Shown: piece by piece, positions 8,269 to 17,756 of the stretch | How the letters are laid out: every line of letters begins with the position of its first letter | Position numbering within the stretch: position 1 is the first letter of the stretch | Origin: Bifidobacterium asteroides | GTDB taxonomy: Bacteria; Actinomycetota; Actinomycetes; Actinomycetales; Bifidobacteriaceae | Assembly (NCBI RefSeq): GCF_009683175.1 | Contig: NZ_WKKW01000002.1 | Span: 248,001 to 312,000 of the forward strand | Direction of reading: 5' to 3' | Length of the DNA stretch: 64,000 nucleotides | Translations under genes and position numbers: made by a program | Notes under the pieces: model-generated | What the model was told of the DNA's origin: nothing | Databases searched by the model: none | What the model saw: only the letters and a program-made list of their open reading frames with translations

Positions 8269-9192
8269 ATGAGCGCAAGGAACCAGAGTCACACTCCGTT
8301 TTCCCTCCTTATGGCTGTCTATGCCGGAGACAGGCCCTCCTTCGTCGCCCGCGCATTGAAATCCGACACCATCGATCAAACCCTTATGCCCGATCAGATT
8401 GTCGTTGTGTGCGACGGTCCGTTGGGTAAAGAACTAGGCCAACTGGTTGATCGGTATCCAGCTGAGTTGAAGAGACAGTTGCTGCAGGCCGACAGGGCCG
8501 AGGAAATGCCCGCATTTACGATTGTGCGTCTGCCGGCCAACAGAGGACTTGCCCACGCACTGAATCTCGGGTTGAAGTCCTGCAAGCACGAGCTGGTGGC
8601 CAGAGCGGACAGCGACGATATCTCCCGGCCATCAAGATTCAGCATCCTCATCCCCTTGCTTGCCTCATCGGGTTTAGATGCCCTGGGGAGTGCCATCCAA
8701 GAGTTTTCGGATGACGAACGCACTCCCGGACGGATCCGCTATCTGCCAAGCGGAGGATCCGAACTTCGAACATATGCCACCCTGCATTCCCCTCTGCACC
8801 ATCCCAGTGTGGCCTTTCGCAAGACAAGCGTGTGCAAGGTTGGCGGTTATCCGGAAGAATCCGGGCGCTTTGAAGATTACCGTCTTTGGGAAACCATGCT
8901 GGTCGCCGGCGAGCATATCGGCAACATCAAGGAACCTCTTGTTCTCTACCGATCCGATACGGCCATGTATCACCGCAGAGGCGGCATGCGCATGTTTCGG
9001 GACGAGCTGCGCCTGCAAAACGACTTTCTGCACGACCGCTTCATCAGCCCCATACAATATGTCAGAAACATCCTCATTCGTGCCTGCTACCGTCTGCTGC
9101 CCGACCAAGTACGCAGCTGTCTGTATGCCATCATGACCACCCTGCTCAACCGGTTCCATGGGAAGTCGGTGAATGACAGCCGAAAGAAGTGA
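8269..9192 (+). CDS. Family 2 glycosyltransferase
   Basis: A 307-residue GT2 enzyme with a GT-A fold. LLMAVYAGDRPSFVARALKS at the N-terminus, ANRGLAHALNLGLKSCKHEL and the metal-binding acidic motif ARADSDDISRP follow in the usual order; HHPSVAFRKTSVCKVGGYPE and FEDYRLWETML match the acceptor-side region of capsular and exopolysaccharide transferases. It lacks transmembrane helices and should act at the cytoplasmic face. Three bases separate its stop from the large membrane protein that follows, so the two are one operon. The AAAGG ribosome site is 13 bases from the ATG. The probable role is assembly of a surface polysaccharide; sugar and linkage are unknown. Confidence 0.88.
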   Translation: MSARNQSHTPFSLLMAVYAGDRPSFVARALKSDTIDQTLMPDQIVVVCDGPLGKELGQLVDRYPAELKRQLLQADRAEEMPAFTIVRLPANRGLAHALNLGLKSCKHELVARADSDDISRPSRFSILIPLLASSGLDALGSAIQEFSDDERTPGRIRYLPSGGSELRTYATLHSPLHHPSVAFRKTSVCKVGGYPEESGRFEDYRLWETMLVAGEHIGNIKEPLVLYRSDTAMYHRRGGMRMFRDELRLQNDFLHDRFISPIQYVRNILIRACYRLLPDQVRSCLYAIMTTLLNRFHGKSVNDSRKK

Positions 9193-9195
9193 TTC

Positions 9196-11256
9196 ATGCA
9201 ATCAACCCTGATGACCTGGCAACAATCCTGGCCTCTGCTGCTCTTCATCATCGCAGCCCTGTATCTGCCCGGCTGCCTGCTGGTAGCAGCACTGGGCAGC
9301 CGAAAAACTATCTTCGTGACGGCACTCGGCCCTGTGGCCTCCATCGCGCTGGCCGGCATCGATGGCGTACTCTTCCAGCCGCTCGGCATATCCTGGAACT
9401 GGCGTTCCTACGGGCTTTCAGCCATAATACTCATTGCCATCATTCTTCTAGCACGCCAACTTTTCAATCATTTTCGTAATTCAGATGGAGTCGACCGAGA
9501 ATCCTGGGCACTGACTACCAATGTCGGAAAAACCAAACCTCGACTGAGCCACTTCCTTCCGGCACTTCCGGCAATCATCGGCACAGCACTGGCTGCTTGC
9601 AACATCGGCATCAGACTGATGCACGCCGCGCCTTCGCCGGATCAGGTCACACAAAATTACGACTCGGTCTTCCACTACAACGTAGTGGCACGAATTGTGC
9701 TCACCGGTCAGGCTTCATCCCTGCATGCTCTTCCGCCCATCAGGGAAATATACCCAATCGCATTTCAGCAGTTCGCCGCCATAAGCGCGATGGCCTACAG
9801 ACCTGCCACCGCAGTCAGCGCCGTCACCTGCACTTGGCTGGTCTTTGCTGCTCTGATATGGCCGATTTCCATGCTCTTCCTGATCAGAATCCTGCTGGGC
9901 AGACATGCCTGGAGCGATCTGCTCACACCGGTACTCGCCTCATGCTGCGCGGGTTTCCCCTTCCTCTTGCTGGATTGGGGCACCTTGTATTCCATGTTCG
10001 CCGGTCAGGTCATACTGCCTGTTTTCGTCGCGCTTACCTGGGCTTGGTGTACAGACGGGTGGCGGGAAGGCCGCCGATCCCTAGCCGGCCTTGCCTGGAT
10101 TCTCCTCAGCGTCGTCGCCGTATCCTTCTGCCATTTCAGGGTCATGATGACCGGCGCTCTTCTTGTGCTGCCACTGATCCTCAGTTGGCTGATCAGGGCA
10201 GGGAGGCAGCTGGCCCAAACCAACAAGCATCGTTTCCGAGTGGCCGCCGGAGTGCTGACTGCCGGATTCCTGGTTCTGCTGGCTATAGGCCTCAAGATCT
10301 TCCATAATTTGTACCTGCGTGGCCCTGCACGGAAAATATCGGATCATCTCAACGGCGGCCCGGCACAACCCACGGAAGACCTGCCAGCCGCCATAGTGCG
10401 CTTTCTGCTGGGGCAGCCCATCAATTCAGGCAACCGCCGACTGCCGGTCTACTGGCCCCTGGCCCTGGCCCTGATCCTGGCCCTGATTGTCCTCTGTCTG
10501 CACCACAGCCGAAAGGACATGCTCCTAGTGTCCTCCTTCATGCTGCTGGGCCTGGTCTTCGTCGCCTGTGCAGGCACCCACGCCGATTGGGCCAAGATCC
10601 TTACAGCCCTGTGGTACAAGGATCAACGCCGACTGTTCTCTGCCTGGCCTGTAGTAGCCATACCCATCATGGGCATGGCCTTGGAGCATGGCATAGGAGC
10701 CTTGAAAAGGTATACGCCTCAGGGTGAGAAAATGATATCAATGCCAATTATGATGTTGGCAGCCACGGTAGCTGTTCTGATCTGCGCCGTGAATCCGCAG
10801 TTGGACTCCATGGAGAAGACCTTGGGCTCAACATATGCCTTCGCAGCCAACAACGCCGATGCTCCGATGCTGTCAACTGATGAATTCCTGCTGATGAAGA
10901 GAATGGGCCGCCATGTTTCGGCCAGCGAACAAGTCCTGTCCGATCCATGGAACGGCAGCGGATACATGTTGGCTGTCGGTGGCACCACATCCTTCTACGC
11001 TCATCTGAATATGAACTGGGATCATGATCATGCCTACCTGGCCACAAACTTTGAGCGCATAGGCTCCGATCCACAGGTATGCAAGATCCTGACCGATCAT
11101 CACATTGACTGGTATGCGGACATGGGCGGACCATACGTTGCCAACGACCCCCAGCATCAGATCTTCAATGGCCTCCACCCCGTTCCGCAAGCCCTCCAAC
11201 TGGTCGACAGCCAGGGTCGGGCGAAGCTCTACCGGATTACCGCCTGCCGCCCCTGA
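9196..11256 (+). CDS. Large polytopic membrane protein, DUF6541-like
   Basis: A 686-residue membrane protein with about a dozen hydrophobic segments across residues 10-540 and an extracytoplasmic C-terminal part of about 140 residues (SMEKTLGSTYAFAANNADAP onward). Layout, length and position beside glycosyltransferases fit the actinobacterial DUF6541 family, which looks like GT-C-fold glycosyltransferases or polysaccharide exporters. No lipid-phosphate glycosyltransferase motif is certain, so the function is inferred from context: transfer or export of a surface glycan using polyprenyl-linked sugars. Its 3' end overlaps the converging GlfT2-like gene by 28 bases. It is coupled to the upstream GT2. 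Confidence 0.72.
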   Translation: MQSTLMTWQQSWPLLLFIIAALYLPGCLLVAALGSRKTIFVTALGPVASIALAGIDGVLFQPLGISWNWRSYGLSAIILIAIILLARQLFNHFRNSDGVDRESWALTTNVGKTKPRLSHFLPALPAIIGTALAACNIGIRLMHAAPSPDQVTQNYDSVFHYNVVARIVLTGQASSLHALPPIREIYPIAFQQFAAISAMAYRPATAVSAVTCTWLVFAALIWPISMLFLIRILLGRHAWSDLLTPVLASCCAGFPFLLLDWGTLYSMFAGQVILPVFVALTWAWCTDGWREGRRSLAGLAWILLSVVAVSFCHFRVMMTGALLVLPLILSWLIRAGRQLAQTNKHRFRVAAGVLTAGFLVLLAIGLKIFHNLYLRGPARKISDHLNGGPAQPTEDLPAAIVRFLLGQPINSGNRRLPVYWPLALALILALIVLCLHHSRKDMLLVSSFMLLGLVFVACAGTHADWAKILTALWYKDQRRLFSAWPVVAIPIMGMALEHGIGALKRYTPQGEKMISMPIMMLAATVAVLICAVNPQLDSMEKTLGSTYAFAANNADAPMLSTDEFLLMKRMGRHVSASEQVLSDPWNGSGYMLAVGGTTSFYAHLNMNWDHDHAYLATNFERIGSDPQVCKILTDHHIDWYADMGGPYVANDPQHQIFNGLHPVPQALQLVDSQGRAKLYRITACRP

Positions 11257-12224
11257 TCGGCACGGTCGATCAGTGCCTGAATCTCGGGCTCCTGGACAAA
11301 CAGGTCGTGGTTGCTGCCAGGGTGTGTAGACATGCCGGCTTTGAATCCTCGAGACAAACAATGCTGGATCTGCCGCCGATCATGCGCCCTAATAAAGGTA
11401 AGAAGCCACCGTCTGCCAGTAGCAAGGAGCAGTGCAAGAAATTCAATCGTTGTGAAATTGTCCCTGCTGAATCGGAACATCCATATCTTGTTACGCACCT
11501 CGTAAAAGAAGCGAGAACCCGGGTCGGCATCGCTGGAGCCGAAGACCTTGGTCTTATGCCATACCCGACTGGCAGGAACGTAATAGCCTATGCCTGTTTT
11601 CAGCAGTCTGGAAGTGTATTCGAAGTCGTCATTCCAAAGGAAAAAGGCGGCACGTGGCAGGGTTCCTGCAGCTTGGATGGCCTTGACGTTCACCAGGCAG
11701 GAGACGAAGGACAGGGAGCGGACCTGGTAGGCATGGGCGCTGGCCTGCAACTGCGGTCTGCCTCTTCTGATCGACAGACGTCGACGGGGCTTGTTCATCC
11801 CATGCACCCTGCCGTCGACCCACACAGCCTCGGAGCCCAAAACGGCCGGCCAGGATCCGTTATCGGCGTAAGCCTCGGAGGCAGCATTAAGCAAACCGGA
11901 CAGCGCATTAGGCTGCGGCACCACATCGTCATCCATCAACCACAGGTAGGCCTCACGCTGAGGAGGAATCTTCGCCAAGGCCGCCGCCATTCCAGCCACG
12001 AATCCCCCTGCACCGCCCATATTGTGATGCAAACGAACCAAGTCAGGCTTCAACGGGTGCGACATGACCACTTCCACCGGTCCGTCCTCGCTGGCATTGT
12101 CTACGACAAGGACTTGATCAGGCTTGTGGGACTGGCTACTTATGCCATCCAGGCACTCCTGAAGGAGTTTGGAGCGGTTGTAGGAGACAACAACAGCGAC
12201 GACGAAAAACCTCATAGTCTGCAT
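11229..12224 (-). CDS. GlfT2/rhamnosyltransferase-like GT2 glycosyltransferase
   Basis: A 331-residue GT2 enzyme. VVAVVVSYNRSKLLQECLDG opens the nucleotide-sugar fold; DQVLVVDNAS, HHNMGGAGGF and the acidic triplet LWLMDDDVVP (about 94-103) give the metal site; FLWNDDFEYTSRLLKTG is the catalytic-base region characteristic of galactofuranosyl- and rhamnosyltransferases. The C-terminal region has a hydrophobic patch (IEFLALLLATGRRWLLTFI) that may associate with the membrane. It lies convergent to the GT2/DUF6541 pair. I see no good ribosome site for the ATG at 12224 or for the ATG nine bases further in. The likely role is adding a furanosyl or deoxyhexosyl unit to a surface glycan. Confidence 0.85.
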   Translation of the reverse strand: MQTMRFFVVAVVVSYNRSKLLQECLDGISSQSHKPDQVLVVDNASEDGPVEVVMSHPLKPDLVRLHHNMGGAGGFVAGMAAALAKIPPQREAYLWLMDDDVVPQPNALSGLLNAASEAYADNGSWPAVLGSEAVWVDGRVHGMNKPRRRLSIRRGRPQLQASAHAYQVRSLSFVSCLVNVKAIQAAGTLPRAAFFLWNDDFEYTSRLLKTGIGYYVPASRVWHKTKVFGSSDADPGSRFFYEVRNKIWMFRFSRDNFTTIEFLALLLATGRRWLLTFIRAHDRRQIQHCLSRGFKAGMSTHPGSNHDLFVQEPEIQALIDRADQGRQAVIR

Positions 12225-12377
12225 TGTAACGATAGGTGAGGGTCAAATATTGAACTACAATGAGTTCTTAACTTTCCCATAGTGGACATTCAAAGCAGAC
12301 AAACCACAAATCAATGGGAGCATGCAAACCAAGCAACAGTTGGCCAGTCCCGATTCCGCAAAAGGAAGGTCGCAGTC

Positions 12378-13703
12378 ATGTCGACGACACCGATACAGCC
12401 CTCATCACGAAAACAGGCTGTCTATCCGTACCTGATCGTGCTCTCGGGCATCGTCTTCACGGCCATCCCGGTATCGCTGGTCTGCAGTTGCGCAGGCATC
12501 TTCTTCACTCCTGTCAGCAGCTATTTCCATGTTCCCAAGGCCGCATTCACCGGATATTTCAGCATATTCAGCATCACCATGGTCATCTTCCTGCCGGTTG
12601 CCGGATGGCTGATGCACCGCTACGATCTACGCATCGTCCTGACGGCAAGCACCATCCTGGCCGGACTGGGCTGCCTGGGCATGTCCCGATCATCCGCCAT
12701 GTGGCAGTTCTATCTATGCGGAGTGGTTCTGGGAATCGGCATGCCGCCCATCCTCTATCTGTCAGTGCCCACGCTCATCAACGCCTGGTTCCGCAAACGG
12801 GTCGGGTTCTTCATCGGCCTGTGCATGGCCTTCACCGGCATAGGCGGGGTAATCTTCAACCAGATAGGCACCATGATCATCAGGTCCGCCCCTGATGGAT
12901 GGCGGCGGGGATACCTGATCTTTGCCATCCTGATTCTGGTGGTCACCCTGCCCTTCACCATTTTCGTCATTCGCGGCACGCCCGAACAGATGGGTCTACA
13001 TCCCTACGGCGACATCGACCAGGAGCCTGCTGCGGCTGAGGCTGCCTCCAACAGCGCAGACAATGGAAGCAAAGACAAAAAGGACTCAAAGCTTGCCACG
13101 TCGACCGTGGGCATGACCGCTTCCCAGGCCTTGCACTCCCCTGCCTTCTGGGCGCTGGCGCTCTTCTGCGGCCTGATCACCATGAATCAGACCATCTACC
13201 AGTTCCTGCCATCCTATGCGGCATCCCTGCCATCTATGGCAGCATACACGGGCCTGATCGCCTCCTCCTGCATGGCCGGCCAGGCTATCGGCAAGATCAT
13301 CCTGGGTATGGTCAATGACGGCAGCATCGTGGGCGGGCTATGCCTCGGCATCGGCGGCGGCATTCTCGGTGTCTGTCTCATGGTCGCCTTCCCCGCATTG
13401 CCCGCACTCCTCCTGCTGGGAGCCTTCGCCTTCGGTCTGGTCTACGCCTGCACTACAGTGCAGACGCCAATCCTGGTTACAGCGGTCTTCGGCTCGCGTG
13501 ACTACACCAACATCTATGCCCGCATCCAGATGGTGGGGTCCCTGGCCTCAGCCTTCGCCGCTCTCTTTTGGGGCGCCATCGCTGACCAGCCCCATGGCTA
13601 CATCATTATGTTCGGTCTGAGCATCCTGATCATGGTAGTGGCCTTGTACCTGGGCATTATTCCTCTGAAGGGTACACGAAAGCCGGCCACTCAAACCGCC
13701 TGA
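12378..13703 (+). CDS. MFS transporter, OFA/monocarboxylate-like
   Basis: A 441-residue, 12-helix major facilitator protein. The N-terminal half has LMHRYDLRIVLTASTILAG between helices 2 and 3 (motif A position) and a Gly-rich helix 4 to 5 (CGVVLGIGMPPILYLSVPTL). About 55 polar residues, rich in Ala, Asp, Ser and Lys (about 218-260), form the central cytoplasmic loop. This pattern recalls oxalate/formate and monocarboxylate exchangers more than drug exporters. The ATG at 12378 is chosen because AAAGGAAGG lies 9 bases upstream; longer in-frame starts have no ribosome site. It stands alone between divergent and downstream genes. Substrate unknown. Confidence 0.82.
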   Translation: MSTTPIQPSSRKQAVYPYLIVLSGIVFTAIPVSLVCSCAGIFFTPVSSYFHVPKAAFTGYFSIFSITMVIFLPVAGWLMHRYDLRIVLTASTILAGLGCLGMSRSSAMWQFYLCGVVLGIGMPPILYLSVPTLINAWFRKRVGFFIGLCMAFTGIGGVIFNQIGTMIIRSAPDGWRRGYLIFAILILVVTLPFTIFVIRGTPEQMGLHPYGDIDQEPAAAEAASNSADNGSKDKKDSKLATSTVGMTASQALHSPAFWALALFCGLITMNQTIYQFLPSYAASLPSMAAYTGLIASSCMAGQAIGKIILGMVNDGSIVGGLCLGIGGGILGVCLMVAFPALPALLLLGAFAFGLVYACTTVQTPILVTAVFGSRDYTNIYARIQMVGSLASAFAALFWGAIADQPHGYIIMFGLSILIMVVALYLGIIPLKGTRKPATQTA

Positions 13704-13894
13704 CCGAGCCCTGCAGCAATCGGCCCCACAACCATTTCGCCGCCCTGCCTTCGTTGCATTGCCCCCCCTACACAGCGGACGGGTTATCCCTATACTCTCC
13801 ACAGTCATAGACCTTGGCTTTTGAACACTTATTAGAAGTCAACTAGTTGTATCCTGGACCTGGCGCCCAAAGGCGGAAAGGCGATTGAGCACTC

Positions 13895-14341
13895 ATGACC
13901 ACGATGCGGACCAATCGGACAAAGACAACAAGCGTAGCAGGCGGAGCCATTCTTGAAAACGGGCTGATCCTATGCGCTCAACGTGGACCAGGCCGTACCC
14001 TCGAAGGTTGTTGGGAATTTCCTGGAGGAAAGATCAAGCTCGGCGAATCACCCTCGGAAGCCCTGCGTCGTGAGATTTTCGAGGAACTTGATTGCACGGT
14101 TCAGGTATTGGAACCAGTTTGCACGACCATGTACACCTATCCGTTCGGCCGCATCGCCCTCTGTATTCAACTTTGCCGCCTTATCCAAGGACGGCCGCAA
14201 CGCAGCGAACACCGAGCTCTTCGCTGGCTGGCTCCAAAAAATCTTCCATCTTTGAACTGGGCTCCAGCCGACAGGCCGGCCGAGGCCATCCTTACGGCCA
14301 TGGATCAGTGCTTTGCGAATCACCACCATGATCACCAATGA
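13895..14341 (+). CDS. NUDIX hydrolase (MutT / CTP pyrophosphohydrolase-like)
   Basis: A 148-residue nucleotide pyrophosphohydrolase. The NUDIX box runs from Gly45 to Cys67: WEFPGGKIKLGES then the REIFEEL core, with Glu60, Glu63 and Glu64 as metal ligands. The usual Gly near the end of the box is Asp66, which many MutT-like proteins tolerate. The protein is the length of an oxidised-nucleotide sanitising enzyme, with a His-rich tail (NHHHDHQ). It lies 72 bases upstream of the PLD/helicase/DUF3427 gene with no terminator, so the two are probably co-transcribed. Alone it would be called housekeeping; the pairing suggests a role in the same accessory system. The palindrome CAACTAGTTG (13840-13849) lies in its promoter region. 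Confidence 0.87.
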   Translation: MTTMRTNRTKTTSVAGGAILENGLILCAQRGPGRTLEGCWEFPGGKIKLGESPSEALRREIFEELDCTVQVLEPVCTTMYTYPFGRIALCIQLCRLIQGRPQRSEHRALRWLAPKNLPSLNWAPADRPAEAILTAMDQCFANHHHDHQ

Positions 14342-14413
14342 ACGCCCGAAGATCCAATCCGTCGAGTCGGTCAAACCGGGGAAACTGAAACCTGCAAAGG
14401 AATCGAGGAAAAT

Positions 14414-17400
14414 ATGGATTCTAATTTGAATGCCGACATTCATCTGCAAATAGATCCTGATTCAACATCGATATTAGAAGGCGTGGTTACAGGCCTTATC
14501 GGCAACGATCCGACTCATGAGATATCTTCTGGAACCCAAGACTTCACACCCCGGCTGATCACCAACCAACCTGGTGATAATATGCAGGACGCGCTTTGCC
14601 AAGAACTCCAGGAAAGCGAGACTTTCGACATCTCAGTCGCCTTCGTATCCGCCGAGACCCTGCTTTCTCTATTCCAAGAGTTCAAAAACCAGAAAGCCAG
14701 ACCTGGCAGCCGACCTGGACGGATCATCACCTCCACTAAAAACTATTTCAATCCTCCAAGAGCCTTCTGGGAGCTGCTCAAACTCAAGGACGTTACCGGG
14801 GCCGACGTAAGAGTCTGGCAAGGCGAACAGGAATCAGAGTCAGAGTATTCAACCGACCAAGTCACACCAGGGGGCCAACCCTTCCATCCTAAAGGCTATA
14901 TTTTTGCCAAGCACCTAAAAAACGGCAAACCATACTATGACCTCTATATTGGCAGCTCCAATCTCACCCAACAGGCCTTGACGAATCAACGTGAGTGGAA
15001 CCTACGCTTGTCCTCTCTGGACAGGGGAACGCTGATCGACCAAATCAGCCATGAAATTAATCGACAAGTGGCTGAATCTCTGCCTCTGACAAAAGACTGG
15101 ATCGAGCAATATGAAGAGGACTTTCGCCGTTACGCCCCACCCAGAAAACAACTCGAGACCGCACGCCAGCACAGACACATACGCCCCAATTCCATGCAAC
15201 GGGAGGCTCTGAAGAACCTGAGAGAACTGAGAGCTCGGGGCGAGCACCGGGCCATCATTATCTCAGCCACAGGAACAGGTAAAACCTACCTATCGGCCCT
15301 GGATGTCAAGCAGGTCGGTCCGGCCAGGATGCTCTACCTGGCTCAGCAGGAGCAGATATTGGAGAAAGCACAGTCTTCTTATCAGGAAATTCTGGGTTGT
15401 TCCAAGGAGGAAACCGGTCTATATACCGGCAGCGACAGGAAGAAGGACGAAAAGAAGGACAGACGCTACCTATTTGCAACGGTGCAGACCATGAGCCGTC
15501 CGGATATTCTGAAAGAGTTCTCACCTGATGCCTTTGACTACATTCTTATTGATGAGGTTCACCATGCCGGAGCTAAAAGCTATCAAGCAATCATCGACCA
15601 CTTCTCCGCAGCAAACTTCATTCTAGGCATGACAGCTACCCCTGAGCGCACCGACGGTTTCAACATTTTCGAACTCTTCGGATACAACGTAGCCTACGAG
15701 ATACGACTGCAGAAAGCATTGGACGAGGGTATGCTCTGTCCATTCCACTATTACGGTGTGGCCGAATATCTGGGGTCCGATCCCGCTAGCAGCAATGACC
15801 GGCCAAGCATCACCGTCAATGATGATAGACACAGCCGAGACCGCGGCCAGTTGACATATGAAATAGGGCAGCTGGCCACCCCCGACAGGGTCAGATACAT
15901 TATCGATGTGCTGCAGCAGTACAGCCCCTACCATCAGCAGATCACCGGCCTCGTCTTCTGTAGCAGACGCGAAGAGGCTCAACAACTGTCAAAGCTGTTC
16001 AACAATGAGACCAATCAGCAGGCCGAGCGAAACTATCGTACTCAGGCAGTCACCGGGGATACCCCCGTTTCGCAACGTAATAAAGCTATCCGGGACTTGG
16101 AAAACGGCGACCTGGACTACATCTTCACCGTTGATCTGTTTAACGAAGGCATCGATATTCCGGCGCTCAACCAGATAGTCATGCTCCGCAACACCCAGTC
16201 CAGCATAGTCTTCACCCAGCAGTTAGGAAGAGGACTGCGGCTTTACGATCATAAAGAGAGCGTCGTTGTCATAGACTTCATCGGCAACTACACAAACAAC
16301 TATCTGATCCCCGTGGCCCTGTACGGGAATACAGGCGATCGCGACATGGCCCGTCGCAACTTGCAACGCCATACCATAGGCCTGTCATCCATCAGCTTCG
16401 ACCCCATCGCACGGACACGTATCCTGCGATCTCTGGACACAGCAGATTGGTCGGCTATGAAAAAGTTGACTGAAGCATATCGCCAGTTAAGGTTCGAACT
16501 AGGACGTATCCCTATGCTCACTGACGTCCATGCTCATGATCCATCGCTCACGCGTACCATGGCCGCCAAATTGGGTGATTATCACTCTTTCGTACGTTCT
16601 CGCGAGCGCAACCTGGGCAAGGATGGCACTCCGCCTGATCCTGTCAGCACAACCGAAACAGGCATTCTTAAATTGGCCACCGAAGTCCTGCTACCTGGTT
16701 TAAGGCCTCAGGAGCTTGTCATCCTCGAGCAACTGTGCCAACTGTCCAGGAGCGAGCATGCAAACACACCGACCGACGTTGGAAGGCTAAAGGCTGCCCT
16801 GAATGAACGATTTCCGCAGTCCTATCGGGATCCCACCCAGATCGCATCGGCTCTGCGAGTCCTGGACGGCAGTTACTTCACACCGACCCAAGCCCGCCGG
16901 TTCGGCGGTCTTCCGCTAATCAGCCGTATGAAGAACGGATCCATCCGACTCAACTCTACCTTCGCCGGGCTGATCGAAGAGCACAGCACCTTCCGTAACT
17001 TTTTTGTGGACACTCTGAAAACCGGACTGCTCAACTGCCAGGATGCGCTCGGGGATGTCTCCGCCCAGGAACTGCAGTCTGAGCACGGATTCCTTAGAGG
17101 AAGGCAATACACTATGGCCGAAGTCGTGCGCCTGCTGGGCTGGGATCACGAGGTCAACGGCCAGAGCATTGGCGGATATATGGTGGATCGGACTACAGGC
17201 ACCATGCCCATCTTCATCAAGTACGCCAACAGCCAGTACCAGGACCAGTTCCTGAGTGATCAAACCTTACGCTGGTTCAGTAAGAATCACAGAAGACCCG
17301 AATCCAGGGAATTTCAGTGGATGCGTCAGGGCCTGGGACAGACAGGCTGGCAAGAGACTCACTTCATTCCGCTTTTCGTCATGCGCCGACAAGAGGCGGC

Positions 17401-17566
17401 AGACCGTCGCTACTACTATTTGGGCCATGTCACCGAGATAGGGCCATCGCAGACCGCGGAGAAACCAGGGCCGGACGGCAAAGGCCGAGTACCTGTCACC
17501 ATCACCAACCTCGGTCTTGACCGACCTGTGGATCATGAACTCTATCGCCATCTGCTCGACGTCTAA
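14414..17566 (+). CDS. PLD-nuclease / SF2 helicase / DUF3427 fusion protein
   Basis: A 1050-residue multidomain protein. Residues about 55-195 form a phospholipase-D-like nuclease domain with one HxK motif (His158, Lys160 in FHPKGYIF) and the following IGSSNLT. An SF2 helicase follows: motif I SATGTGKT (about 283-290), motif II DEVHHAG (from 380), motif III MTATPERTD (about 406), and motif VI QQLGRGLRLYD (about 602). The last 400 residues fit DUF3427, ending with a segment (ESREFQWMRQ to the end) that looks like a small beta-rich module. Proteins with this order are found in defence islands and are thought to be ATP-driven nucleases resembling restriction subunits. A good AGGAA ribosome site precedes the ATG. 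It is probably one unit with the NUDIX gene upstream. Confidence 0.85.
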   Translation: MDSNLNADIHLQIDPDSTSILEGVVTGLIGNDPTHEISSGTQDFTPRLITNQPGDNMQDALCQELQESETFDISVAFVSAETLLSLFQEFKNQKARPGSRPGRIITSTKNYFNPPRAFWELLKLKDVTGADVRVWQGEQESESEYSTDQVTPGGQPFHPKGYIFAKHLKNGKPYYDLYIGSSNLTQQALTNQREWNLRLSSLDRGTLIDQISHEINRQVAESLPLTKDWIEQYEEDFRRYAPPRKQLETARQHRHIRPNSMQREALKNLRELRARGEHRAIIISATGTGKTYLSALDVKQVGPARMLYLAQQEQILEKAQSSYQEILGCSKEETGLYTGSDRKKDEKKDRRYLFATVQTMSRPDILKEFSPDAFDYILIDEVHHAGAKSYQAIIDHFSAANFILGMTATPERTDGFNIFELFGYNVAYEIRLQKALDEGMLCPFHYYGVAEYLGSDPASSNDRPSITVNDDRHSRDRGQLTYEIGQLATPDRVRYIIDVLQQYSPYHQQITGLVFCSRREEAQQLSKLFNNETNQQAERNYRTQAVTGDTPVSQRNKAIRDLENGDLDYIFTVDLFNEGIDIPALNQIVMLRNTQSSIVFTQQLGRGLRLYDHKESVVVIDFIGNYTNNYLIPVALYGNTGDRDMARRNLQRHTIGLSSISFDPIARTRILRSLDTADWSAMKKLTEAYRQLRFELGRIPMLTDVHAHDPSLTRTMAAKLGDYHSFVRSRERNLGKDGTPPDPVSTTETGILKLATEVLLPGLRPQELVILEQLCQLSRSEHANTPTDVGRLKAALNERFPQSYRDPTQIASALRVLDGSYFTPTQARRFGGLPLISRMKNGSIRLNSTFAGLIEEHSTFRNFFVDTLKTGLLNCQDALGDVSAQELQSEHGFLRGRQYTMAEVVRLLGWDHEVNGQSIGGYMVDRTTGTMPIFIKYANSQYQDQFLSDQTLRWFSKNHRRPESREFQWMRQGLGQTGWQETHFIPLFVMRRQEAADRRYYYLGHVTEIGPSQTAEKPGPDGKGRVPVTITNLGLDRPVDHELYRHLLDV

Positions 17567-17756
17567 GCGCAGCCCAGTCAGCAGAAGAGGTGCACTGTTT
17601 CAGCGGAAAATATATTGTGACCCCGCAGAACTGTTGGCATCCCAAGGATAACTTCGGAGAAATAGCGAACCGGGATCATCCGTACGTCGGCCATCAAAGT
17701 GGGCATACCATCCCATAGGATGGAATACGACAGCACATCTCTATAAAGGAGTGGAT

